In this document: piece by piece, positions 23,792-35,425 of the stretch
Position numbering within the stretch: the first letter of the stretch is position 1
How the letters are laid out: every line of letters begins with the position of its first letter
NCBI GenBank assembly: GCA_013368315.1
Contig: JAACJM010000054.1
Coordinates: forward strand, 1-64,000
From: Tetrapyrgos nigripes
Taxonomy: Eukaryota > Basidiomycota > Agaricomycetes > Agaricales > Campanellaceae
Direction of reading: 5' to 3'
DNA length: 64,000 bases
Notes under the pieces: generated by a model
Database searches by the model: none
The model's input: only the letters and a program-made list of their open reading frames with translations
What the model was told of the DNA's origin: nothing
Position numbers and translations under genes: made by a program

Positions 23792-25828
23792 GATGAGTTG
23801 AGGAGCCCAACGTGTGTTGGGGCTATTTATGAGGTCTAGCAACTATATACAGCAGCTGTCCTGATGTAGAATAAAAGGCCGTCAATACTGCAGATCGCCC
23901 TCAAGTCAGGCACTGCACGTACCACAAACTACTCTAGCCATTTTTGTCTGTATCCCCGTCTACAATCTGAGGCTGTTCCAGTCCATGTCTGTTCCAGATC
24001 GTCGTCGTCAATGAAATAGAATAACCGCCATTCGCACGGCATCGGAACTACTAACTCCGACCAAAGCCTTTTCTTCTTTTTCCTCATACCATGATGTTTC
24101 TGGTTCCATCTCAAGATGGCTGTTCCAAATCACTCCATAGGTGATCATCATCTCTCAGTCTTGACCGGGATTTTCCCTTAGCACCCAGGACAGCTATCAT
24201 GTATCAAATCATCCAAAGTACGAGCAAGACAAAAGCGCATCGGAACCCTCCACTTCACCAACCGGTAACACCGAGGCAAAACGACTGCAGCAAGAATGGA
24301 CCGTAGTACCTTACATATTATGTGCGCTACACTAGCGCAGACTAGTGCAGAATGTTTTATCAGGACTGACATATTCCAGGGCGTCTGTTTCTATGATGCT
24401 TGGCTCAAACAACGGGCTTCCTAGTCCCGGACACAACGCACTATCCGTAACTTGCGGATGGCTTTCTATATAGGTACCTCCTGATCATTTATTCAACTTC
24501 TACCCGTCCATATGGCATACGCTCGATTGCAAGATAAGTGGACAGGTATCATCTACCGACCCTTCATCGCTGCTTCAGGTACCTATGTTAATATGTAGTA
24601 GGTGTTCTAGATTTTTTCTCGACCTGGTCTACGCTGGCAAACTGTTACTACTAGCTGTCGTTTCATGGCGATTGCTGTCACTCGATTTTATTACCCAGTG
24701 TCCAGCCAAGAAAGAAGGTCTGCGGGACGTCGTTGAACAGCGAACCACATAGCACATCGTCAAATTTGCGCTACTTCGCTTCGCAGATCAAGGCCCTGTC
24801 CGAACGACCGGCTTTTGTCATTTTAGCCAACATAATAGTTCTACACCAGTTCTTGCACAACTCGGATGCAGTTATTGGCATCAGAAGCGAAGCTGTACAG
24901 AGACTATCTACTACTCATACTGCCTCTCTTCTGGATCAAATGGAAGTCTCTGCCTAAACACGACGTTTGCGTCGTTGGCCCTTGCTTGATGGCTGTGAGG
25001 TATGGGGTAATAGCACATTTCGAAGAGACCTTTTACACAGCGCTCAGTGCCCAAGTGAGGTCCCAATTACAATAGTTGTGAAGTTGTGGCGAACGATTAG
25101 AAGCGGCCCATGAATGGACGATTTAGACGATGATGCTTAAAGGAAAGGGACCTTATCGATCCGGAGCTTGCCGAAAGTGCGTTGACACAGCCACAGTCGG
25201 TACTGTTTTCGTCGGCTCATTTCTTGAAGCCATTGGCTCAAATAAATCTTAAAATCAGGAAGACTCAATCACAGAAACAAGGAGTTGTCCTTGATTTACT
25301 TTCGAAAAGACCCTCTTATCTGGCCAGACAAGGTTTCTTACACGTGCACTGGCAGGCTAGCTTGGTGAGGTTTTCTCTGCGCGACTTCTGAAATTTACAC
25401 CAGTGATGTTAACTATTGTCTCAGGTTATTATTGGCCCTAAGTCTGAGCCTCGTTAACACTGTAGAACTTGCTGAGGAGCGTCGAAATGGTCCTTCAGCA
25501 GGACCTATGTAAATGGCGTCAAGCACTGAGTAAGATTGATGCAAGACTCGTCTGGCGGCCCGGGAAGGTGTTGGGCTGAGGTACAGTGCTTGGCGGTCAA
25601 GTAAGTACTTTATCTCGAATCATTCTCAGTGATAACCTGACCTAGTTTAGTGGAGATAAGCATTCCAGGCATATATATATCTTCTGATATCACTGGACCC
25701 GCTCGTGCACTCGTGGTCTACTCTAGTACTATATAACTCAGGGCCCACGACACCACCAACCCAGCCGCTCAAGCTTAAGCTGAGCGTCCTCAACCCCCGA
25801 TACGGCCTCCCCTTTGCCTACGTGTACT
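23792..25828. other. Intergenic region, 2 kb, between divergent genes
   Basis: Separates the 5' ends of the Ppo gene (reverse) and the MFS transporter (forward), so it holds both promoters. A tatatatatctt stretch lies at about 25672-25683 and an actatataactc TATA-like element at about 25729-25740, upstream of the MFS start. Frames within (for example 24733-24957) lack family resemblance. Confidence 0.5.
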
Positions 25829-28279
25829 ATGTCACCCTCTATTTCTCAAGACGAGAAACACTCTCCATCGGCTTCTCCGGTATCTCCTACTCCACCCGAC
25901 CTCGCCTATACTCATACTACATCTTCTGACCACGAAAGCATCAGCAAGAACGAAGTTGGATATGACCTTTACAAACGAGCAAACGAAGAGGGTCTGGAAT
26001 GGAGTCAGGAAGAAGAACGTTCGATTTTGAGGAGGATTGATATATGGATTCTTCCCGTCTTTTGCATGACTCAGGGTCTGGCGTATCTGGATAAGACGGC
26101 GTTGAATTATGGGAATCTGTTTGGGATGAAGGCGTGAGTTTCTCGATATTGGTTTCAAATTGGTTTGAAGATAGGATTCCTTATGGATGTTTGGTGTGCT
26201 TTTAGGGATATGCACGTCAATGGTTCTCAATTCGTACGTAGCAATCCGAATCCTCTTGGACTTTTTTTGAATACTGGTTTACACCTGGTGGTACCACATT
26301 TTACAGAGTTGGTTCGCCAGCGCCTTCTACCTAGGCTATCTCGTCGCCACTGAGCCAGCTGCTTGGGTCCTACAAAGATTCCATACTGGTCGTGTCATGG
26401 GCCTGATGAGCTTCTTCTGGGGAATCGTCGTCATGTTCGTCGATCTCTTTTTCAGTCTCTTTAACATATTATCTAATGTCTCTACATACTTGAATTAACA
26501 GGTCAACTCCAGGGTGTCGTTCATTCGCTGGTGCCCTAGTCAATCGTATCATTCTGGGCGTTTTGGAGGCTTGCGTTACGCCGTGCGTTCTATTAATCAT
26601 TGCTAAAGCGACTTGATCTCATTTTATTTTCTCCCTTTCACCCTGTCTAGTGGTCTCGGATTGATGACGCCATTCTGGTGGAGGCTTGAAGAACAGCCAG
26701 TCAGGCATATGACATGGTACTGTTTTAACGGAGTGGCGGGTATTGTGGGTGGATTCCTTGCATACGGTCTTGGACACGCTACGAATAGTAGTGTACCTAA
26801 CTGGGCTCTGATCTTTCTGGTGCGTTGACTTGGACCGATTTCATTCTTCCTTACTGATCACTGATCTTCTTTCACTGCCTTGTTTATGAAAGACACTTGG
26901 GGCTTTCACCTCACTATGGGGCGTCTACGTATTCTTCATGCTACCTGATTCACCTGTCTCTGCTCGTTTCCTCACACAACGCGAACGAGAGATTGCCGTG
27001 AAACGCGTCGCAGAAAATCGGACTGGAACCAAGAACAAGAGCTTCAAGATGTATCAGGTTAAACAAGCTTTCTTGGATCCCAAAACATACTTGCTATTCT
27101 GCGCAAGCGTAGCAGCGCAGATTCCTAATGGCGTGACATCGAATTTTTCCAGGTGTGGCCCTTTTGTACAACTCTGGTTTGCGCCATGCTGAATTAGTAA
27201 TGATCGCGTCGGACTTCAGTATCATTATTTCTCAGATGGGATTCACCCAATTTCAAACAGTGCTTCTTGATATTCCTACAAGTGTACTTCAAATCGTATC
27301 TTTGGTCTTTTCGGGTTGGATTGCAGGAAGAGTGAAAAACAGTAGAGCCATCATGATGGTAAGTGTGTCTTGATGGTTTCCTTCGAACGCCACGATCTCT
27401 GACTTTGATTAGTTTGTCGGTAATGCGACATGCATTATTGCCGCAGCCTGCTTAACATATGGCCCGAAGGAGGATAAGTGGGGGTGAGTAGTTCACTTCG
27501 AGGTGGTTTCCAGACAAATTGTTGACTAAATGGACACTGGCTATTATGGTGTAGACGCCTAGTAGCGTTCTGGTTTACCTCGTTCGCGTCCGTCGGGTTT
27601 GCCTTGTCGATGGTTATGATCTCCGCGGTAAGTTCAATGTGGCTTTCATGAAGGATCTTCCATCACTGAAGATATGATAATTATATAGAACGTAGGAGGA
27701 TTCACAAAGAGGCAGGTTACAACTGCAGTGACATTCATAGTGAGCATTCTATTCCCTTCGGATGTTCTGAGGATTAGTGACTAATTCCTCTCGTAGGGAT
27801 ACTGTGTAAGCCGATCGACCTTGTTTGTCAGATCTGAATCTTGACCCTTCGATGTGTCCTTTGGTTATAACATTGTATAGATTGGTGTAAGCATATCCGG
27901 ACTGGTGTACGCAAAAATAAGTGACTCTGACGGCAACCTTTTCACAGAACATCGCTGGTCCTCACGTTCTGATTGACTCTGAAAAACCGTTGGGCTACCC
28001 AACGGCGACGAAGGCTATGATGGCTGGGTGCGTTCTTCAGTCCAAAATTTCTTGATTCCAAGTGTAGCTTGATGAACCCTCCGTGGTAGCTATACAATCA
28101 AATTGGGATGTCATGTCTTCCTCGGGTTGTACATGTGGTACGATAATAAGAGAAGAGATCGTCTAGCCAAGGAGCAAGGAAAGATTGTCTCTGAGGAAAA
28201 AAGGAGGCAGTTGGCAGAAGAAGCGGGTATGAATGATGTTACTGAGGTAGATAATGTGTGGTTTAGGTATGTGTTGTAG
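25829..28279 (+). CDS. MFS transporter, allantoate permease (Dal5/ACS) family
   Basis: Proton-coupled uptake carrier for small anions such as allantoate, ureidosuccinate or vitamins (anion:cation symporter family); the substrate cannot be fixed from sequence. The ATG at 25829 starts MSPSISQDEKHSPSAS. TM1 follows RRIDIWILPVFCMTQGLAYL with the family motif DKTALNYGNLFGM. Later exons give FASAFYLGYLVATEPAAWVL, GALVNRIILGVLEACVTP, GLGLMTPFWWRLEEQPVR (ACS signature, W-Y/R-E-E-Q), TLGAFTSLWGVYVFFMLPDS, QREREIAVKRVAENRTG, LQIVSLVFSGWIAGRVKNS, and VGGFTKRQVTTAVTFIGYC. The last exon encodes a charged cytoplasmic tail (VSEEKRRQLAEEAGMNDVTE) ending at TAG 28277-28279. About ten introns, many with clear gtaagt/cag ends. 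No disruption seen. Its 3' 160 bp is duplicated at 35168-35328. Confidence 0.88.
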
Positions 28280-30354
28280 TGAGGACACCTGTTGTACAAC
28301 GACGAATACATGAAAATTCAGAAACACGAAAGTTAAAGCGTATCATCTTTTCCGTCCACCATTGATGCTAGTCTTATTACCACGACCACCAGGAGTGTCT
28401 ACGCTCCTCATTTCCAATTCTCCCACAATATCCACTGTGACTGATAGTAGGTTGACTGAAACAATCATCAGCATCTTGGCCACGACCCGGATTCAAGTTC
28501 CCGTTGATTTCTTCCCGATGAGCAAATATGACGTCCATTCCTTGGTCTCTCAACTTCTGGAGTTGATCTTGGAGATCGATACTCTGCTTGTACCTGTTTA
28601 GAAGGACATGGAATACATCCAGCCTGGCGGTGACAGGGTCAAGCGGCATCGAATCTGTTGCATCCGGTACCAAAATAAAATTCCTCCTGGAATACACCAA
28701 GTCGAGGAACATCTGGTCGTTATTCTTAACCGAGCTGCCAATTAAATACAACTGTTTCAGAGAGCGGCACAGTGGCTGGAGATGTTCTTCATCGTGAATG
28801 GAGTGGGAAGGAGTGAGACGATGAAGGAGGATGTCGTAAAGAGTAGAGTTGCGGATACGAAGAACAGTGACATTCGGTAAAAGGGCCAGGGTGTCGATAA
28901 GTATGTCAGACGGTCCACATATATCCAACTCTTCAATCAGATTACCAGGAGACAGCAAGCCGACAAAGGGAATGCAGCTATCAGGCTCTGATCCCCAAAT
29001 ATGCACCTTCAAGGATCGAAGCACAGGGGCGTCGATATAGCAAAAAATATTGCAAACATCGACAGCAGTCGTCTTGTCTGCAAAACAGACTCTGCTTCTG
29101 ATGCTAAGACTTCGTAAATATGGGAATGTAATAGTGTGAACCTCGGTAGGTGCATCCGCGGGGTCAACGCTGGACATGGTCAGAGACTGGAGATCCCTGC
29201 ATTGAGAAAGGACGTGAACTGCGGCTGAGAGAACGATGGTAGGCATCTGAAGTTCCAGATGTGTGAGACGCGACCAAGGGAATCGTTCCACTAGAAGGTC
29301 ACCGATCTCTACAAGCCGCAAAGACAGAATCCGTAGGTTGGGAGCCTTTGAAACCCACTCACGTTCAAACTTTGCGCTGGGAGAACGCAATGGCCTGGTA
29401 GGCCGAGTCAGCTTGAAAGTACGCAAGTGAGGTAATTCCCTATTTCCTCCCCATGGCCAGCGTTCTTTCACCATCGAAATACAGGCCCGGCTGAGATTGA
29501 AGTGGATATCTTGCCAGCGATTGGACCGCTGGGATATACAATCCAGTAGGTTTCCAACAGAATCAAGGATTAGTCCCCCCGTCACTTCTCCACGAATTTC
29601 TGATGGGACTGCAAAGATAGATATTGACAGAGGCAGTGAACCTGATCGAGTTAGCCAAGATTCGATACCTTGTGTTCTGGCATCTATCAAAGGATGCAGT
29701 ACGGAAGGATTGCCGGACATGGGAATGACGATGTGGATGGACGCCCACAGGCAAGGACTCGAAAGCGATACGTCTCTCCAATCCTTGCACACCCGGCCAA
29801 GAAGCAGGGGCGCTTCGGCGTGGCTGCAAATAGGATTACGATCTCCAGGAAGACAATGCGCGAAAATCTCTGAGATAATCTCTACAGGAAGGGCGCGAAC
29901 GGGTGAAAGCAGTGCTTTATGAGCGTCCACGTAATGCTGTACGGAGTCGCGCTCTTGCTCCAATTTTTGGAGAGTCGTCTGTAGCTGTTGGATTTCGGAA
30001 TTGAGACGACATAAAGTCTCTAAGGAGGTAGAGAGTAGGTCCTTGATGAGAGGCACATCGTTGTGCGAAGCTGCATAGTTGGAGCAGAAGAGATGTGAGA
30101 AGGGAGAGGTCGTGATGGTCATGGAACAAGAGCTGTGTTCCTCCATCGTGATCCTATATCCCGTGAGAAGCCGCAGAATGACGCTAACCGGCGTAGAAAA
30201 CGCTGTCATGGGAAGACTGTCGATTTGAGTACAGACACTGATCCCTACCAACTCGTTGTACTCTTGTGAAATACGAAGATATAGGGTAATAAATAAGTAC
30301 GTTGCATCTGGAAATGTACTTGAACGAGATTGTCAGTGGGTTGACGGATGTCGG
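28119..30354. repeat. Segmental duplication, left copy (2.24 kb, direct)
   Basis: Runs from tcctcgggttgtacatgtgg (28119) to the shared gacggatgtcgg (ending 30354) and matches 35168-37400 in the same orientation, with only scattered substitutions and a few small indels. It contains the MFS 3' end and the entire convergent F-box gene. Just outside both ends the copies share nothing. As the left copy joins a complete MFS gene, it is the source. Confidence 0.9.
28377..30146 (-). CDS. F-box-like protein, duplicated copy A
   Basis: Intronless, about 589 residues from the ATG at 30146 (MEEHSSCSMTITTSPFSHLF). An in-frame ATG at 30209 would add 21 residues, and the one at 30122 (MTITTSPFSHLF) fits the start of the paralog at 54588. 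A coiled-coil precedes the F-box: LRRLNSEIQQLQTTLQKLE-like heptads and RDSVQHYVDAHKALLSPVR. The F-box follows (LPVEIISEIFAHCLPGDRN, LLLGRVCKDWRDVSLSSPCL), then leucine-rich repeat-like stretches (LRILSLRLVEIGDLLVERF, LTHLELQMPTIVLSAAVHVL). Likely an SCF adaptor; target unknown. It converges on the MFS gene, with 97 bp between stops. About 95% identical to copy B. Confidence 0.82.
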   Translation of the reverse strand: MEEHSSCSMTITTSPFSHLFCSNYAASHNDVPLIKDLLSTSLETLCRLNSEIQQLQTTLQKLEQERDSVQHYVDAHKALLSPVRALPVEIISEIFAHCLPGDRNPICSHAEAPLLLGRVCKDWRDVSLSSPCLWASIHIVIPMSGNPSVLHPLIDARTQGIESWLTRSGSLPLSISIFAVPSEIRGEVTGGLILDSVGNLLDCISQRSNRWQDIHFNLSRACISMVKERWPWGGNRELPHLRTFKLTRPTRPLRSPSAKFEREWVSKAPNLRILSLRLVEIGDLLVERFPWSRLTHLELQMPTIVLSAAVHVLSQCRDLQSLTMSSVDPADAPTEVHTITFPYLRSLSIRSRVCFADKTTAVDVCNIFCYIDAPVLRSLKVHIWGSEPDSCIPFVGLLSPGNLIEELDICGPSDILIDTLALLPNVTVLRIRNSTLYDILLHRLTPSHSIHDEEHLQPLCRSLKQLYLIGSSVKNNDQMFLDLVYSRRNFILVPDATDSMPLDPVTARLDVFHVLLNRYKQSIDLQDQLQKLRDQGMDVIFAHREEINGNLNPGRGQDADDCFSQPTISHSGYCGRIGNEERRHSWWSW

Positions 30355-30654
30355 ACGGGTAACCAAGCCCACCTTCAGCCTTCAGAGTAGCGGTATTGTC
30401 CAACTACGACAACCTCTTCCAGAAGACGATGTCGTCGTCCAAGAACACCTATGTCCAGCGTAGGGTACCACGTCCACCCGAGTCCACTCCAAAGTTGACG
30501 GACAAACGAGACATCATGGAAGGAGATAGAGGTATGGGAGTATGGGATGCCTCCACTGGCAGTCGAAGATGATGATGATAGTTGGTTAAATGGGTGCGTA
30601 GTCCTTGGAAGAGCCGACGAGCTGAGGACAGGATGCAGGAGCTGGGGCTGTACT

Positions 30655-30680
30655 CTCATGATGATGATGATGATGGTTGG
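30655..30680. repeat. ATG/CAT trinucleotide microsatellite
   Basis: Six or seven tandem atg units, tcatgatgatgatgatgatgg, inside the non-coding spacer; a shorter gatgatgatgat run occurs at about 30570. Confidence 0.8.
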
Positions 30681-33285
30681 TATGTCGTCCTTGGACGAGT
30701 TGACCAGCTGAGGACGGGTATTTATGGAGTGTCGGTATAGACATCATACTTGGCGTAGAAGCCTTCGGGACTCGGTAGGAGCCTGGGACTCTGGAATGGA
30801 AAACCAAACAGATGTAGTGTAGGCGCTATGGAATGTGGAACAAGACGCGAAGAGCTGTCGACTTTGGGGACGAGGTTTGACGTAGATGTAGATATGGGGT
30901 GCGGAGGTGAAGAAGTTGGTTGGGACATGTAAGAAAGTAAAGCCGGTAGTTACGTAGTCTTGACTTGTTGAGGTTCGTCCAGTCTTGCACAAATACGCTG
31001 TAGAACTGATCTGCTGGTGGTGCATGCCATTAGAAAACCAGACTGAAACCAGAAGAATAGCAAAAAAAAAAACACCTCCCTGGGCTCTCCAGAAAATCTC
31101 ATCAGGGTCAGAATCCTAAGTCTCCCTTCGTCTCTGGCTCCCTGCTTCCTTGTTCCTTCTCATCTTCACTTCCATCTCCATCTCCAACTGCCGTTCCTGC
31201 CCCAACTTATATCGTACTCTAATCTCTGTTTCACTCGTCGGTGCTGGTTAACAACTGGAGGTGGGTGTTGCTGTTGTCTAACGCAGACGGCATTTCGTGA
31301 TCATTAGGGTCGTCGTCCGCCGTCGTCGTGAGTGTGACTATGCCAGAAGCAGTCGGATACCACGACGCCAGGGTCTGCCTGAGAACTGCAAATTGCTGGT
31401 GTGGTGGGAGGGTAAGACAGAGGCGGTGACGGTGACGGAGAGCTGGTTAGATCGTATTGGCGGGAGTCTGAGCCTTAGACGCGGTGTCTGAAGACTGAAA
31501 GACGTTGGACGCTGAGTAATGGTCATCAAGCTAGCACTGCCAAAAAGAATGAGACTGGACTAGTACACACCTTCTGAATGTTATTCGCTCTACTTGGAGA
31601 TCAAAGTAGCATAGTTTCGTCCAAACTCCCCTCACCCTTTCCCCAGTCTGAACTAATTTCGTCCTAGCCTTCCTCTGAACGCTCTACGCGTCCGGCCCTC
31701 CCAATCCATGGACAGCTTTGTTTTGGAAAAGGACATTTTAGTCTTTAGGCGGAAAGACTGGCGTAAATCCCGTTTTTAGAGACACAGAGCTTGCAGTAAC
31801 AGCTCGTGGTGGTGGTGAACAAGGAGACCAGTTAAAATAACAATGGTCGCTATGGGTTAACTGGGACGGGTTGCCAACAGAGTGGCACGAGGAGACCTTG
31901 GCGACACGAGCAATGAGAAGCATCTGCGATAACGGTGGGAAATGGAAAGCTGTGGCCCTGGAGTGAAATGCGAAGAAATTTCGGCCTTAGAGACGAAGTT
32001 GGACTTAAATGTGGGTGCGGAGGTCGTGAAATGGGATGGAACATGAGCTCAAATAAAGCTGAGCGTTATAGAACGCGTATCAGACGACGTTTCGACGCAG
32101 TGAGGGTCGCAGTGGGGGCATAACCAGACCTGACCAGTCTTGCACGTCTACGACGAACTCATCTACCGTAAAATACACACCTTCCTTTCAAATCCCTTCG
32201 CTGTTTGGAGCCCTTAGTAGCTCTGCATCCGCTTCCAGAAAAAGCTGTTCAAAGTTGTTATCTCCTGTATACTGATTCAGATATGTTGGGAGATCCAGCA
32301 TGAGGGTACTGTAGCCTAAGAGTTATGAAACTGGGGAGGTTGCTGGCATCATCTAAAGGACGCAATCATGTTGTCGTCGAGGTTCTGAAGAAAGCCTCGC
32401 GTGACGTCACAAATTCGGATGAGCGGGAACTTAAAGCTTTAGGGCCAGTTTTTAACCACTCCTGCTCTGCACCACCACGCAAGTTGCTCTGAAAACTCTC
32501 TGCCCTCGCTAAAATAGCTCTAATAAATGCCATTCCTTAACATTATAGCACTTCCTGACTACTTCTGCTGGTTTTCAGCTGCTTTTGAACCCAAAAAATG
32601 ACGGTCATTCGCGTTGTCTTCAACATTTTCTGATCAAGCTTCAAGCAGCTGGTATTGCAGCCTAGCGATGGTCCAGAACGCGTCGTCTGCATTTTTCCTG
32701 CCCAATCTAATAGGCCTATCAGCCTCCTAAGCTCTTCTCTTCGTCTCCAATCTCTGGGTGGGTTCGCTACAGGTCGTAGGAGTAAGTGAAAACAGTGATC
32801 TATCATACTATGTATCAACAGACTGAGTCATCGGTACAAGATAAAGGAGCAGCGTATTTGATTGGAGGCACATGTGTCATTAGCTAACGAGTATTCGAGG
32901 GTGAGCATATACTATAAGGGTCACAGTCTGTACCTGGCACACCTGGTCCCGGGAAACCTTGGTACCATATCTCGATTACAACACAGGATGCATCGCAACA
33001 GTCCCATCCAACATCCTCTCTCGGACCCTACTCGCTGGAAGACTTAGCGCTCAGAAACCCTCGAAAGATATCCCCAATGGTCGTTCCCGTTTCCCTCGGA
33101 AGATGCAAAATGCAAATCGCAAAAATACATTCCCTCACCAGAACCCTATTCGCCGTCAGCCTCATCTTCCAGGTTTCTCTCCAGGTTTCTCAAGCACTCA
33201 TGCCGTCCACTCCCAATCGCAAGAACCAGCAAAAAACATCATCCACCAATAAGGAATAGCACGGGGTTGGCGGGAATGACGGGAG

Positions 33286-33365
33286 GACGGGAACGGGAGA
33301 GGCGGGAACGGGAGAGGCGGGAACGGGAGAGGCGGGAACGGGAGAGGCGGGGACGGGTACGGGAG
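33286..33365. repeat. 15-bp GC-rich tandem repeat (ggcgggaacgggaga), about five units
   Basis: Direct tandem units of 15 bp with the last unit diverged (ggcggggacgggtacgggaga). The reverse-strand reading gives iterated Pro-Val-Pro-Ala-Ser but no gene. It adjoins a region with many ggga/tccc runs (33380-33660) that can fold on itself. Confidence 0.85.
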
Positions 33366-35167
33366 ACGTTGACCAAACCCGTACCAAATCCGTCTCCCAT
33401 CAGGTGGGGTACGGGGTAAGAAATTGTAGGTTAGTGTATTGATTTTAGACTTCAAAATGCGCTGAAAATTGTTCGAATTGCCCAGTAATGGTTTGTTTCC
33501 GAAATGGTCTCTTTCCCTGTACCCTGTACAGTTTCCCGTTCCCGTGGTGGCGGGGGCGGGAATTAGGTGGGTAAGGGACAGGTTCAAAAAATTTCCCCGC
33601 GGGTCTCCCGTGCTGTTCCCTACCGGCGCCGGCGGATTTCCACTTCGCCCGGGTATGATACGAGGAAAATCCCGTAGTGACGGAGAGCGGGATACAGAAA
33701 TAGAGAGCACAAGTAAATCGAAAATCAATGACGCCAGTCAAGAGTGCAGTCATGTTTTTGACGCAAGGACAATGACAGGTATGGCGTAGAACATGACAAG
33801 AGAGCTTGAGCAGCGGCTTAACGACTCCGTATTGGTACCGTTCTGTATTAGACCTAGATGGTAAGCATTCGAAAGCTTTGACTGAGCAAGAGCGAAGTAA
33901 ACGACTCGAAAACCTAGAGATCATGGTAATTGTCGAGAAGTGAATGGGGATGAAGACAAAGAAGGAGGACCAGCGTTAGAAGCTGGAATGAGGAGAGAAA
34001 GAAGGATAGGTAAAAGAAGGCAGGAGACTCACCTCAGAGCTCATCGATCATGATCTTACATCTACGGCCAACGCTAAGCCATTACACCCTCCCGACTTCC
34101 TATGATCAGCCGCTATCCTCTTCCGTCTTTACCCCTCTTCTATAGCTGGTTTACTCGCCTAGCACCCTCATCCGACTCCCACTCCTACGTACCCACCCCC
34201 AACGCGTCAATCTCAAATCATACACCCATACGCTCCTGCGTTTTGATATCTTCTACGTCAGCGTCTGCTGCTCCTGTATGGCATTGTCTGGAAACATGGG
34301 CTTTGTAGCCGCGTTTGTAGTGTTCGGACCACGAGTTGAGGAAGCTGAGGAGTTCAGAGGTCGAGGTATCAAATGTGAAAGTGAATGAGTTGAGGAGTCG
34401 AGAGGTTTGAGAGGTTGAAGAGAACTTGAGTAGTTAGGGAGTGAGAGTGACAACATGGGGAGGGGCATTGTGAGGCGTTGAAGTGAAGTTGACAAAAAGG
34501 GCTCGAGGAAGGGCTAATACGCTAAGGATAGGCAGTTGAGGAGCAGATTTGGAAGAATTAGTTAGATATATAGAGGAGGTAGCTCTGGTGGTATGTATCA
34601 CAAGTTGAAGAGTTTGAGGGGCAATGAGGACCCGAAGACTCCAGTAAACAAGACAAGACGAGATCTTGGCCATTGAGTGTAAGCTGCGAAGGAAGAAGGT
34701 TAGAAAGATTAGCATAAACATGACGAAAGGAACAGAGATGAGATGAACCAAAACTTACACACCTTTGCCCCAAATATCAATCAAACCAGTCCCTTCGGTT
34801 CACGGACACTCCGCCGAATCCCATAGATACGTTCCCCAGCCAGTCAAAACGAACCAACGGCTCTGATCTTGATGAGTCTCATCTTTGTGAATCTTTTCTT
34901 CATGTTATGCGTCCGAACCATCGGATTAAGGCATTAATGGTGTAGGTTTGCGTAGATTGGAGGCGTTGGGATGTCATGTTGTATGGTGTCCTCACTCTCT
35001 GAAGCGGGAAACGAATGACGAACAATGAAAGAACTAGTATGGAAATTGGGAAGGTACATTAGACATACACGAAGGTGAAAGTATATATGTACTTAAGAAC
35101 AAAGCAAGGAGATGATATCATAGTTCCTTTGTCCATGCGTAGTCATCAGCCTACCCATACAATGTTC

Positions 35168-35328
35168 TCCTCGGGTTGTACATGTGGTACGATAATACGA
35201 GAAGGGATCGTCTCACCAAGGAGCAAGGGAAGACTGTCTCTGAGGAAAAAAGGAAGCAGGTGGCAGAAGAGGCGGGTATGAATGATGTTACTGAGGCAGA
35301 TAATGTGTGGTTTAGATATGTGTTGTAG
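35168..35328 (+). pseudogene. Orphan 3' fragment of the MFS transporter gene
   Basis: Copies the final exon of the transporter at 25829-28279: LGLYMWYDNTRRDRLTKEQG, then SEEKRKQVAEEAGMNDVTEA and the terminal FRYVL with TAG at 35326-35328. No upstream exons are present, so it cannot be a gene. It records the direction of the segmental duplication. Confidence 0.85.
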
Positions 35329-35425
35329 TGAGGACACCTGTTATACAACGGCGAATACATAAAAGTTCAGAAACACGAAAGTTAATGCATGTCATCTCGC
35401 CCGTCCACCATTGATGCTGCTATCC

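Larger units (their letters stand above)
30355..35167. other. 4.8-kb non-coding, repeat-rich spacer between the two duplicated segments
   Basis: No convincing gene. It holds an ATG-type microsatellite near 30657-30676, two neighbouring diverged copies of a 60-bp stretch at about 30565-30640 and 30655-30720, and a loose duplication of about 30835-31000 against about 31960-32150 (shared gtgcggaggt and ccagtcttgcac). It also holds a 15-bp GC-rich tandem array (33286-33365) and a G/C-run-rich block at 33520-33660. Frames such as 32959-33252 do not resemble known proteins. It looks like decayed transposon sequence. Confidence 0.5.

Noticed and set aside
23792..23842. Upstream extension of the Ppo gene
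   Set aside because: The codon at 23842 is TTG; the first ATG is at 23791.
30166..30251. Extended N terminus of F-box copy A (starting at 30251)
   Set aside because: The codon at 30251 is TTG, not ATG, and the paralog at 54588 begins near the later ATG positions.
31738..32123. Short frames in the F-box spacer
   Set aside because: Both strands open by chance; resemble no protein and overlap diverged repeat units.
33198..33728. 176-codon reverse frame over the GC-rich tandem array
   Set aside because: Frame is open because the 15-bp repeat has a length divisible by three; no domain and low-complexity product.
34020..34100. Possible tRNA-like fold near acggccaacgctaagcc
   Set aside because: No consistent acceptor stem, anticodon loop and T-loop could be drawn.
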